The position numbers and the translations under genes were made by a program. Shown one piece after another: positions 55,486 to 64,000 of a stretch of 64,000 nucleotides of DNA. Origin of the DNA: Teratosphaeria epicoccoides (lineage: Eukaryota; Ascomycota; Dothideomycetes; Mycosphaerellales; Teratosphaeriaceae); contig JADDMT010000042.1 in the NCBI GenBank assembly GCA_021401465.1, positions 186,001 through 250,000 of the forward strand. The letters are read 5' to 3'. Every line of letters starts with the position of its first letter. Position 1 is the first letter of the stretch. The notes beneath the pieces were generated by a model. The model saw only the letters and a program-made list of their open reading frames with translations, did not search any database and was not told the origin of the DNA.

Positions 55486-58359
55486 ATGTCACAGCATCGG
55501 CGCACGCATCTGTCGAAGATTCCGTATCCAATGCAGCCTGCCGGGCTGCACCGCCGGCACCCTGCTCCCTCATTCGTCAATCACACGCCGAAAGTCTTCG
55601 AGATAACGTCTCCATTGTACCCCTCTCAATCTCCAGAGATGCGCAGCACGCATGGTTGCTTGGCTCTCGACGATGGATCCTACTATAGGAACGCCATCAT
55701 GGGTATAGCTTCCTCGATGCTTCCTTCTGGTGCCGTCGAGCGGAACATTCGAGACCGCAAGCCGACCAACAGTGACAGCTCCATCCAAGTCGATGAGGAG
55801 CTACACCAATCTTCCGAATTGGAGACTTCAAGACCAGAGTCTTGGGATTCCATTCATTACTCCCGAACAGACCAGGCTCCGTATCTGTTCGCTGGCGACA
55901 GGGCAGGCAGGATGATGACCTCAACCAGCGATGTCAGAATACCAAGGACCGCTCAGACGTTTGATCTTGCTTTCTTCTTGCGGACCACGGGACCTCCGGC
56001 GCCACATCGACGACCAAGCAAGCTGGGCAGCCAGGCACGTTCTCCAACAGGACCGAAGAAGAAAGCCTTGAGGTTCCTGGGGATTGGCAAGCGAACGAGT
56101 GCTACGCCCGTGGCAGCTGCTCATCATAGGTTCGTCCCATGAAGAATTGGCTTGCAGACAATGTGCTAAGCGGGGTTCCAGACTGAACAACGTCCTTCAA
56201 GATGAGGGTGGGCTACTCCAAGACCTGCCAAACGGGGTCGAGCAGAGACAGACGTCGTCCGGTTTGGTACTCAGACACTGCTGCAAGTTGCCCAATGCTA
56301 ATGAATTGACAGGACAGAGGTATCTAGCATTGCAAGTGCCAAATGTTACGCTGCCAGAAATGAAGGAGGAACAAGACAAGGAGAATATTGCTCCACCTCG
56401 ACCGTACGTCCAAATCTATTCTTGGCTGCAGCGCCGTACCGCTGACCATGTGTCAGCAACGTCGTCTACGAGTCCCAGGTTTCTGTCTCATTTGCTGACG
56501 ACCTTCACTCCAACGATGTGCTCGACAACTGGCTCATGACCTTGAGCAAGGAGCCTTCACGACGTAACAGTCCAAGTCCGTCATGGGGAGATCCGGCTCA
56601 TTTGACATCAGGGGAGGCACAATCGGTCCGCTTCGTTCCAGGCTCTTCACCGATACGGCCAGCAGCGTCAAATCCACCTACGCCGACACCACAATCGGCA
56701 ACGTCATTGACCGGTACTGAATACACCGATTTCAGGCCGAAGCGTTCGTTCAATACTGGCCGGGCGTTGTCGAGCCATCCAGTCCGTTCCAACTCAGCAT
56801 CAACAATACTCCCAAGAATCGCTCTTCCACACGAAGAGTTCCCAGTCAAACTGCCGGCGGCTGAGAAAGAAGTGGAGATCAGGCATCCGGCGCCACGACG
56901 GCTCGCCAGTCACCCAGTCCTCTTGCAGAGAGCGTCAAGCATTACATCGAACTTGTATCCTCGCAGCTTCTCGGACAGCCCTGGTCCACCGCCGCCGCGA
57001 AGTCCTTTGCGTCTTCGCCGCGATCCACGGACGATCGAAGACATCATCGCAAACCACGAGGGCACGGGGAAGGCATCGCCGAAACTGGCGCCAAGCATCT
57101 TACCCGTCGATGAATATAACGAGCAGCTCCCGACCATTATGCCATCGGTCACCACTGAGTGCAGCGGACCGATCTCTAAGAATCGTAACAAGAAGCCAAT
57201 GAGCCATCCGGCATATCCGGCCTCCAGGAAAGCGCGAGAAGAGAGGACCCGGACGAGGAAGTTGCGCGATAGACCATACACCGCACGGACAATCGATTCT
57301 GTCGTCAACCCAACGCCGCCTCTACCTCCTCCGGGACGGCTGCCACATCGGCTGCGAAAGGCGAGGCCAAACATTCAAGTCCGCGTGCCAGAACTTGGTC
57401 CTGATCTTTGTCCGAAACCTCTGGTGACCAGGCAGTCTTCCTCAGCTTCGAGCACGGCAAGCTGGATGAAAGTAACGGAGACCACACGTACTCCGGTATC
57501 GCCTGTACCCTCCCAAGATGGTCTGGACGGAGAGGGCGATAAGACAGGCTACACACCGATATCACCTACAAATTCGCGAGGCAGTGACAGTGCTCACACC
57601 AGTATTGCCATGAGTCCAAGAATGCTTGTAGCAGAGGAAGTTCCGGTGCCCAGGTCAAAGTCCCAGGCCAAGCCCGCTCGGGTGATTGTGAAAGAAGGGA
57701 AAGGTTACGCTCCACGCCCTCGATCTGCTTCGATACCGCGAAACGCTCTTAGGAGATGGAGTCGCACGAATCCACACACGCCTAGTCTGCAGACCTCGCC
57801 TCGCTCGGGTACTCCGCCGCTTGCTGGTGTACTACAAGACGACGAACAACCGGCATTGCCGTCTCAGCCGCCGAATAAAGCCTTGCCACCGACGCCTCCC
57901 GCTTCTGGATCGGAGAAGCCAAACGCGAGGAGCAGATATGCCGAGCAAAAGAAAGAGCTCCCAATGCTCCCGACGTACGAGATTGCGCCGAAGGAGACCA
58001 CGCCACCCAGGCGGAGAGACGTTGTCCAGCATGTGGCCAACCAAGCTCAGAGGAGGAGTCTGGCTATTAAGGACTCTCCTGACAAGAAGAGCACCTTGGA
58101 ATCTCGCCTTGATGCACTGGAGAAGCAGAACATCATGCTATCAGCAGCTCTGATGGCTATGCTGCGAACGAATGGCAGTTTCAGTGGGCCACTGCCGACG
58201 ATGGCTGAGCCGGAGAGTCCTTTGCCGATGGCCTGGGAGACACGACTTGCCAGGAGGAGCGCTGCAAGCCAGGCTGCGAGTCACGCTGCCTCGAGTAGCA
58301 ATGGCAGTGCTCTGGAGATGTACATGAGCACTCGGAGAGGAAGTCAGAAGGGTCGATGA
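55486..58359 (+). CDS. Uncharacterised low-complexity fungal protein with KEN box and C-terminal coiled coil
   Basis: Exons 55486-56129, 56182-56261, 56313-56403 and 56457-58359 give 905 aa; the introns are 51-53 nt and the frame is kept across all of them. The start is the first ATG (MSQHRRTHLSKIPY); the frame is open further upstream without an ATG. Most of it is Ser/Pro/Arg-rich and disordered. Around the second and third splice sites it reads GQRYLALQVPNVTLPEM, EEQDKENIAPPRP and NVVYESQVSVSFADDLHSNDVLDNWLMTL, the least disordered part. KEN is a classical APC/C degron, so cell-cycle turnover is possible. Near the end, TLESRLDALEKQNIMLSAALMAMLRTNGSF is a short coiled coil. I think it belongs to a conserved but unnamed Pezizomycotina family; I assign no function. 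Confidence 0.75.
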
Positions 58360-58375
58360 GTTGGTTGCATGTGCG

Positions 58376-58404
58376 AGGGGCTGTGGGCTGTGGGCTGTGG
58401 GCTG
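58376..58404. repeat. 7-bp tandem repeat (GGGCTGT)
   Basis: Three to four head-to-tail copies just after the stop codon of the KEN-box protein gene, probably in its 3' UTR. Confidence 0.7.
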
Positions 58405-58508
58405 AGAGCTGTGATATTAGTCAGCCCAGATTGTGACCACGCACACTTATACTTTAGTAGTAGATAATACTGTACTGCATTCTATACGTCCTTTGGACCA
58501 GCGTTCTC

Positions 58509-59040
58509 CTACATTGTCTGAGGCCCCACATCTCCACAGTCTGTCCCACTGGTCTTGGTCGGCACAATCATGCCCAACCGCAATGCCCAGTCTTCCCGAC
58601 CAGTCTCCTTGATCAGCTTCCTCGCGAGATCGATCCGTCTTCCGAACTTCTCACGCTTGCCGTTCACCTCGACCAACCCGTCATACATCTTGAATTTGTC
58701 AGTGTACTGATTAGCCAAGCCGAGCAAGCCGACTGAGCAGAATAGCAACACAAGCAGTAATAGCTTTCCTTCTTGTCGAGCATTCCCGGCAAGTGCTGCG
58801 TCGAGGTAGAAGAGCGCAAAGAGCCAACTCTCGGTGAAAGTCGGCTTGCGTAGCCACTGGCCGGACGTTATTAGCCTTCAAATCATCAACAGAGCCGGGT
58901 ATCCTGATCCGGCGATCCGCAGACAGCAGTGTAAGCAAGTCGCCTTGTACGCCTGGTTCAGGCGCACCTTTCCAGCCCGTTGTGGCTCGGCGTAAGATGA
59001 TGATCGCGTTGATGAGTCGAGAGATCATCAGCATGCTCAC
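58509..59040 (-). pseudogene. C-terminal fragment of a fungal membrane protein, frameshifted
   Basis: Two overlapping frames make one recognisable product. The first (from 59040) reads SRLINAIIILRRATTGWKGAPEPGVQGDLLTLLSADRRIRIPGSVDDLKAN. The second continues GQWLRKPTFTESWLFALFYLDAALAGNARQEGKLLLLVLLFCSVGLLGLANQYTDKFKMYDG and RIDLARKLIKETGREDWALRLGMIVP to the stop at 58509. From memory this is the C-terminal region of an unnamed fungal multi-pass family in which DLKA leads directly into a GQWLR-like block. A one-base shift near 58855-58875 separates them. An intron of about 68 nt (weak GTCTGC donor, GCTAAT branch, GGCCAG acceptor) is the alternative, but would delete family residues. The longer N-terminal part of the family is missing. 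Confidence 0.5.
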
Positions 59041-59072
59041 GATAGCTCATGCTCACGATAGCTCATGCTCAC
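59026..59072. repeat. 16-bp tandem repeat at the truncated edge of the membrane-protein fragment
   Basis: Nearly three copies of GATAGCTCATGCTCAC in a row, exactly where homology of the fragment at 58509-59040 begins. Confidence 0.8.
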
Positions 59073-59075
59073 CAG

Positions 59076-60747
59076 TCCTGCAGATAGACCACCAAGGGGG
59101 AGGTGGGATATGGTGAGGCATACTGCGCTCAGTTACGCCAGCGACGTGATCACGTTTGCATGGTCACAGTCGAACAGGGTCTGTGGCAAGCGCCTCCAGA
59201 AGGTAGACCCAGACTCTCGACTGGTGGCCGACGAGGAAGCTGAAGGGAACCAGGCAAGATACGTCGAGTTGTGGATAATACTCGTGACCATTCGGAGAGT
59301 CTTCTCATGATTCTGCGCATTCGTCGCGCTTCACGTGAGGTTCTCGCCATCATTCGAGCACGGTCGATCCAACCAACCCAAGTTCATGCATTGTTAGCGA
59401 CGTTTCATAAAGCTTCCGACAGTTCAGACCGTGATAGAGGACCGCTAATCCAAAGATATGGCCCGGAAATGGTCAGGAACTGGAAAACTTTCCAAGGCAG
59501 GACCGAATGAAACATGGAGCTTTTTGCAAGGTAGCCGGTTGGATTCTAACGAGTGTGCTGCGTATATCTAGCTTTGGCTGGTAGAATAGGTAGTCCGTAA
59601 CTATTGTAGTAGTCAGCTACCGTAGTCACTGGTCAGACACTACAGCTGCCCTCAGTTTCGGCCGATTGAGCATGGTATATCTTGTTGCCAAGGCACTCTC
59701 ATAGTGGCGATACAGAGACATAGAAGTGACGTTAGCTGTATTATGCATTTCCTTTCCGAGAAGGAACAAAAGTCTCGCAGGCGGAAGACGTCCGACCGTT
59801 TGGCAAGCTTGCACAAGCCGTGGTAATCCGAAGACAAGGTTCGGTTGATTCTAGGCGGTGGAATCGGTAGGTTATCTAGACGTTTGCCCGGAGGGTTGGA
59901 GAGATTCCTCTGGAAGGACTGGCCGCGTCGTAATGATACCGGGATGAGCCACTTCGACGCTTTGAGAGGGCGGTGCTTGCGAGAATCGGCTCTAGGTGAC
60001 GGCACTCTGGTCACTGAGCAGCGACTACTACAAGGATGGCCGCGAGGGTTTGCGTTCCATGGTGATCCACGAGGTTTTCACGACCCCAAGTATTAGAAGG
60101 ATAGTAGGCTTGCTGGCAGGACGCAATAGTGCCGAGTGCCGAGTCAATGTCTTTTACCGTCGATATGCAGCGAATTCGCCAGTAGTGCTTAGCCGGAAAG
60201 GCGTAAATGGATCACGTCGAGGACCTCATTAGTGAACAATTTTTGGTCAAGAGGGAGCGCTTCTTTGCTATACTTTGAGGGAGGGTCCCAAAGAGATCGT
60301 GAATCCAAGGAAAACTCCATCTCAACATGTACCGGCTGTGCCGAGGAATGTCGTCAGATAGTCCTTAGACATCCAATCCCAGAACGCTGTCAGCAGTGAG
60401 ATCGCTCGCCATGCTGACTCTGGCTGGTCTGCCGATGTGGAAACTGTCTTCGAGTATACTTCTCCGGACACACATCGACGGAGTGTCTAAGGGATGAATT
60501 CTCAGACAGCTCAAGTGACTGCTGCTCTACGCAACTCGTTCGTAGCTCCTACCGCGAAAGCAGTTGAGTGTCGAAGACTGTATCAGTCGATTGTCACAAT
60601 GAGCTCGAAGGCTGTATCCAGACAATAAGAGCTGCATTCTACAAGAGATCGAAGGGGCCTTCGTTCGTGAACTTGGATGTGCGCTAATAGTGAATCAAAG
60701 CAGCGGACCGATGGAGAGAGGTAGTACGCATCAAAGCCAACTTGAAC
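59076..60747. other. 1.7 kb gene-poor region
   Basis: No recognisable gene. Separates the pseudogene fragment from the tRNA-Leu locus. Confidence 0.5.
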
Positions 60748-60752
60748 AAAAA
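60748..60752 (-). terminator. Candidate Pol III terminator (T5) downstream of tRNA-Leu
   Basis: TTTTT on the minus strand, 51 nt beyond the discriminator base of the tRNA. It is the first T-run of this length downstream. It is further away than usual, so the role is uncertain. Confidence 0.3.
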
Positions 60753-60827
60753 GATCGACAGACCAAAACACATACAGGGTTTTATAACGCTGGTGTCAGG
60801 GATGAAGAGAGTGGGATTCGAACCCAC

Positions 60828-60883
60828 CTGCCAACCACGATTAGCTAACATGCGTGGATAGACCAATATATCGTTTTACGAAC
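60828..60883 (-). other. Spliceosomal-like intron 2 in tRNA-Leu, between variable arm and T arm
   Basis: 56 nt, starting GTTCGT, with GCTAAT about 13 nt before its CAG end, between positions 48 and 49. The same GTTCGT donor is used at 56130 by a protein gene in this window. Boundaries are fixed by the variable-arm hairpin on one side and the T stem on the other. Confidence 0.65.
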
Positions 60884-60900
60884 GCCATTTCTGACTGCCG

Positions 60901-60925
60901 TATAACCGACATCATTTGATATCGT
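60901..60925 (-). other. Canonical tRNA intron in the anticodon loop
   Basis: 25 nt after base 37, the standard place for introns cut by the tRNA-splicing endonuclease. Fungal tRNA-Leu genes often have one. Confidence 0.65.
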
Positions 60926-60954
60926 CCTTAAGACAGCGCCTTAGACCGCTCGGC

Positions 60955-61008
60955 CTAGATGGGTTATTAGTCCAAGGCGCAAACATGGAGGTGATCGAGC
61001 CAACGCAC
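60955..61008 (-). other. Spliceosomal-like intron 1 in tRNA-Leu, inside the A box
   Basis: 54 nt, starting GTGCGT, with GGACTAATAA about 12 nt before its CTAG end, between positions 9 and 10. Removal restores TGGCCGAGCGG exactly, the standard A box and D-arm start of tRNA-Leu. Confidence 0.68.
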
Positions 61009-61017
61009 CATCTCTCC

Positions 61018-61576
61018 TTTGATTGGTTGACAGCTTGCACTGTTCAAAATAAAATATAGAGCTACCTAGAAGAGTGGCTGCCACCGGCGGTCTACTGGAA
61101 CCACAGCAGCGGGTCATGTTCTGCGAGGGTCGAGGCTGCGTGAGTTCGGTCCACGTACAGGCGTAATGAGCACAATCTGCATATGATAAGATGAGCTTTG
61201 AATGGACTGTCATTGGTTACAGTTGTCCATGGAAGAAGGGTCTGTCCGTGATGGCCCTCGAATTCTGCGGACACCCTCCCCACACTGTCAGATCTGTTAC
61301 ATAGCGGCGACATTCGACACGTCATGGAAGGTCGAGGAATTTACAAGAGCAAGCTTTTCGATTGTGCCCTGAGTCAACAGCTGGAACATTGAACGGCATG
61401 AACGGGACACATCGGTCAACAAGCTGACATCGACGTGTGATAATTGACAGCGCCGTTAAGTCCATTCAGATCATTCTGGCATCACCCATACCCAAGTATG
61501 TTCTGACCACGAGCCAGCCATTTCTCTCTCCATGACATCCATCACAGGTCGGCATTGAGCAAACACATCAAGCGTT
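61018..61576. other. Intergenic region between tRNA-Leu and malate synthase
   Basis: Upstream of the tRNA and downstream of the malate synthase stop. Apart from the TATA-like element nothing is recognised. Confidence 0.5.
61050..61058 (-). promoter_or_regulatory. TATA-like element upstream of tRNA-Leu
   Basis: TATATTTTA on the minus strand, about 33-41 nt before the first tRNA base. AT-rich TATA-like upstream elements help TFIIIB in fungi and plants; here one could compensate for the split A box. Inference. Confidence 0.35.
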
Positions 61577-63368
61577 CTACAACTTCGCAGCCGGGGTCTT
61601 CTCGCCTGCCTGCGTAATCTCGTTATACAATAGCCTGCAAAGTTCGTCAGTGTCACATCCTCAATCACCAACGATAGAGCCCACTTACGAAGTCAAGAAC
61701 TCAGCATAATCCTCACCCGTGACCTGCGTCGAGAAGTACTTCGCAGCCAACTGGTACTTGTTCCCCTTGGGACCCTTCTCCTCCAACTCGTTCGCCTGTT
61801 CCTGCAGCAGCTTCAGCGAGTACGACTTGTCAATCTTCTTGCCCTCCGCAGTCGTCATGCCGTGCTTGACCCACTGCCACAGCTGACTCCTCGACACCTC
61901 AGCGGTAGCCGCGTCCTCCATCAAGTAGTTGATCGGCACACATCCGACGCCACGGAGCCAACCCTCCATGTATCCAAGACCGATGTTCAAGTTCTTCCTA
62001 ATGCCGTCCTCGGTGATCTTGCCTGGCACGTTCATGTTGAGCAGATCGTTGCCGGAGATGTGCACGTCTTCCCTGCGGACGTGCATCTGGTTGGCAGTCG
62101 GCATGTGTGTGTTGAACACGTCCGCTGCGATCGGCGCGAGAGCTGGATGAGCGACCCAGGTACCGTCGTGGCCAGCACGGACTTCTCTCAGCTTGTCGGC
62201 CCGCACGCCCTCCATCGCCTTGTCGTTCGCCGTCTTGTCGTCCTTGATCGGGATCTGTGCCGCCATGCCACCCATAGCGTGCACACCACGCTTGTGGCAG
62301 GTCTGAATCAGAAGCTTGACGTAAGCATCCATGAATGGCACGGTCATGGTCACAGCAGAGCGGTCGGGCAGCACGAAGTTCGGGTTCTGACGGAAGCGCT
62401 TGATGACGGAGAAGATGTAGTCCCAGCGACCGCAGTTGAGGCCGGCAGAGTGTTCGCGGAGCTCGTAGATAATCTCGTCCATCTCGAACGCAGCCGGAAT
62501 GGTTTCAATGAGGACGGTACCACGAATGGTGCCACGGCGCATGCCGATGTAGTCTTGCGCAAGGTTGAAGACGTCGTTCCAGAGCCTGGCCTCGAGGTGC
62601 GACTCCATCTTCGGGAGGTAGAAGTATGGGCCGGTGCCGCGAGAGACGAGCTCCTCAGCGTTGTGGAAGAAGTAGAGACCGAAGTCAAAGAGTGACCCAG
62701 AGATTGGCTCGCCGTCAACAGTGAAGTGCTTCTCCTCCAGGTGCCATCCACGCGCACGAGCGATCAGGGTTGGAAGAACACGGTCAGTGCGCAGCTTGTA
62801 TTCCTTCTCGCCTTGCTTGAAGTCGACCTGCTTGCGGATGGCGTCGTAAAGATTCAACTGGCCGTTGATCATGTTGTCCCAAGTCGGGGCGGAGGAGTCT
62901 AGAACAACCTCAGTCAGCCTCCTGCTGTCGCTGTACACAGAGACCTTCACTCTTACCCTCGAAATCAGCCATGTAAGTCCAGACATCACTGTTCAGCGCA
63001 TTCACCACCATCTTCCTGTCAGTGGGACCAGTGATCTCAATTCTGCGGTCCACGAGGCCTGGCGCTGGCGGCGGGCCTCTCCATGTTGGGTTCTCGCGAA
63101 TGTGCTTGGTTTCTGGCAGAAAGTCGAGAACATTGCCCTTGTCGAGCTCGGCCTGGCGGATCTGGCGGCGCTGCAGCAACTGCTTGCGCCTCTCGTTAAA
63201 AGTTCTGTGGAGGACAGCAAGGAAGACGGTAGCATCTTTGTTTAAGATCTTGGAGGTATTATCATTGAGAGCGCCCAAGATGTTGACGTCCTTGAGGACT
63301 TGCTCCTTGTGGACAGGGCCAGTTTGGCGACCTGCCTGGCGGCCGGTCTGTGTATGGCTATGCGACAT
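61577..63368 (-). CDS. acuE: Malate synthase, peroxisomal (glyoxylate cycle)
   Basis: Exons 63368-62957, 62898-61689 and 61634-61577 give 559 aa, usual for the family; introns are 58 and 54 nt. The last, 58-nt exon supplies LLYNEITQAGEKTPAAKL, so the protein ends in AKL, a peroxisomal PTS1 signal; reading through the second intron would lose it. Key blocks: [70 protein letters not shown], the family signature REHSAGLNCGRWDYIFS, GGMAAQIPIKDD, RAGHDGTWVAHPALAPIA. The enzyme condenses glyoxylate and acetyl-CoA to malate for growth on acetate or fatty acids. The N-terminus (SHSHTQTGRQAGRQTGPVH) is longer and more repetitive than in relatives; the conserved part starts at LKDVNILG. Carbon-source control is expected from the family but not shown here. 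Confidence 0.96.
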
Positions 63369-64000
63369 GTTGCTTCTAATGGATCACTCTTGCTCTGACC
63401 AATGCCGGCGTGCTTATCTCCCGTCGGTTGTAGCCCAAATGACGAAGATATGGTTGTAAATGTAGAGGGGGAGGAGCAAAGGACTGTGATCACACTCGCC
63501 TACCTTTAATAGAGCATGTCGTCAGAGCGTAGACCTGGACACTGCGGTCACTACGGACCGCCCAGTGCTTCACTCGCTCTACCGAGGATCTGCTGCGGCT
63601 GTTGCGAACGTCGACGAACTCTGCCGTCATTCGGGTCGGCTTAGTGGAGCTTCCGAGCTGCGCGTGAAAATCTGGGGAAAGCAAGCATGGCGATAGTCAT
63701 CACGTCCGCTCCGATACTCTATCTTTGTTTTGATCGATGTCATCGCAGCATGAAGATTTTGACCAGAACATACGATATACAGACTGTTTCTAGGCTTCTG
63801 CAGCGAGATGCTGATTATCGACGCTGCGGCTCGAATGGAATACAATACAGACTGGAAACCACCAAATCTGGGTCTGATATCGGGCAGGACGGTCAGCATT
63901 TGGCCGAGGCATCCGCAGCAGCCGCACCAGAGATCAATGCCGACGTGTCGACACGTAGCAACGAACAGAGCTGGCACCTCTCCGTGGTCACCATCAGGAT
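63369..64000. promoter_or_regulatory. Upstream region of malate synthase
   Basis: About 630 bp to the window edge. A purine run GTAGAGGGGGAGGAG lies near 63461-63475; GGGG-rich sites can bind CreA or stress C2H2 factors, but this is weak. No gene recognised. Confidence 0.3.

Larger units (their letters stand above)
60803..61017 (-). tRNA. tRNA-Leu(AAG) gene with three intervening sequences
   Basis: Read from 61017 down. Exon a 61017-61009 (acceptor strand GGAGAGA plus U8 G9). Insertion 61008-60955. Exon b 60954-60926: D arm GCCGAGCGGTCTAAGGC, then stem CTGTC and loop TTAAGG with anticodon AAG at 60929-60927. Insertion 60925-60901 at the usual position 37/38. Exon c 60900-60884: base 38, stem GGCAG, variable arm TCAGAAATGGC (a UCA/UGG hairpin with GAAA loop). 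Insertion 60883-60828. Exon d 60827-60803: T arm GTGGGTTCGAATCCCAC, acceptor TCTCTTC and A73. Without insertions it is 80 nt. The acceptor has 7 of 7 pairs (one G-U), the anticodon stem 5 of 5 (one G-U), the T stem 5 of 5. The B box is intact; the A box is split. A decayed tRNA is the alternative, but full pairing after exact removal argues against random decay. Confidence 0.72.

Noticed and set aside
60803..60966. Reading the tRNA as Leu(UAA), or as two unrelated half-tRNAs
   Set aside because: With UAA the anticodon stem pairs poorly, and using the bases directly before the D arm as acceptor gives no pairs. Taking AAG and removing GT-AG insertions makes every stem pair.
61862..62695. 277-aa frame on the plus strand inside malate synthase
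   Set aside because: Antisense shadow caused by codon bias of the malate synthase gene.

Overview
The window is nuclear DNA of a filamentous ascomycete (Pezizomycotina). Genes carry many short GT-AG introns (mostly 50-80 nt) with CTAAC/CTGAC-type branch sites, and the gene set is fungal: FRQ clock protein, PTH11-like rhodopsin-domain receptor, VTC4, LTE1, SEN1, and malate synthase ending in a peroxisomal tripeptide. A Dothideomycete (Mycosphaerellales/Capnodiales-like) is my best guess; this is inference, not something the sequence proves.

Layout. 1-1420 (-): N-terminal part of a frq homologue running off the window edge, with a gene-poor 4 kb behind it. 5.5-8.1 kb: convergent PTH11-like receptor (+) and mitochondrial carnitine carrier (-). 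8.7-15.9 kb: a degenerating accessory stretch with a methyltransferase, a small secreted protein, an Ost-alpha-like membrane protein and a lysozyme-like fragment, all broken by deletions or frameshifts; the ERD2 gene inside it is intact. 16.1-18.3 kb (-): MFS transporter. 20.4-24.1 kb: divergent ZIM17 (-) and cullin-3 (+). 26-34 kb (+): two secreted wall proteins, a GH128 glucanase with a 48-bp minisatellite and a large GPI-anchored adhesin-like protein. 34-47 kb: cytochrome-b5-like ER protein ending in RDEL (+), LTE1 (-), VTC4 (-), F-box protein (-). 47.8-58.4 kb (+): SEN1 helicase and a low-complexity KEN-box protein. 58.5-59.0 kb (-): broken membrane-protein fragment. 60.8-61.0 kb (-): a tRNA-Leu gene. 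61.6-63.4 kb (-): malate synthase.

The most striking object is the tRNA-Leu(AAG) gene at 60803-61017 (-). Besides a normal 25-nt anticodon-loop intron it carries two further insertions of 54 and 56 nt. Each begins with GT, ends with AG and has a CTAAT branch-like motif about 10-13 nt before its end, like the spliceosomal introns of the neighbouring protein genes. Removing all three restores an 80-nt cloverleaf with paired acceptor, D, anticodon, variable and T arms. One insertion splits the Pol III A box. I know of no described tRNA gene of this kind.

Functional links: the carnitine carrier and malate synthase both serve acetyl-CoA use (fatty acid or acetate growth). ERD2 is the receptor for the kind of ER-retention signal seen on the RDEL protein. 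Several introns (in the receptor and cullin-3) are multiples of three without stops, so naive ORF calls read through them.
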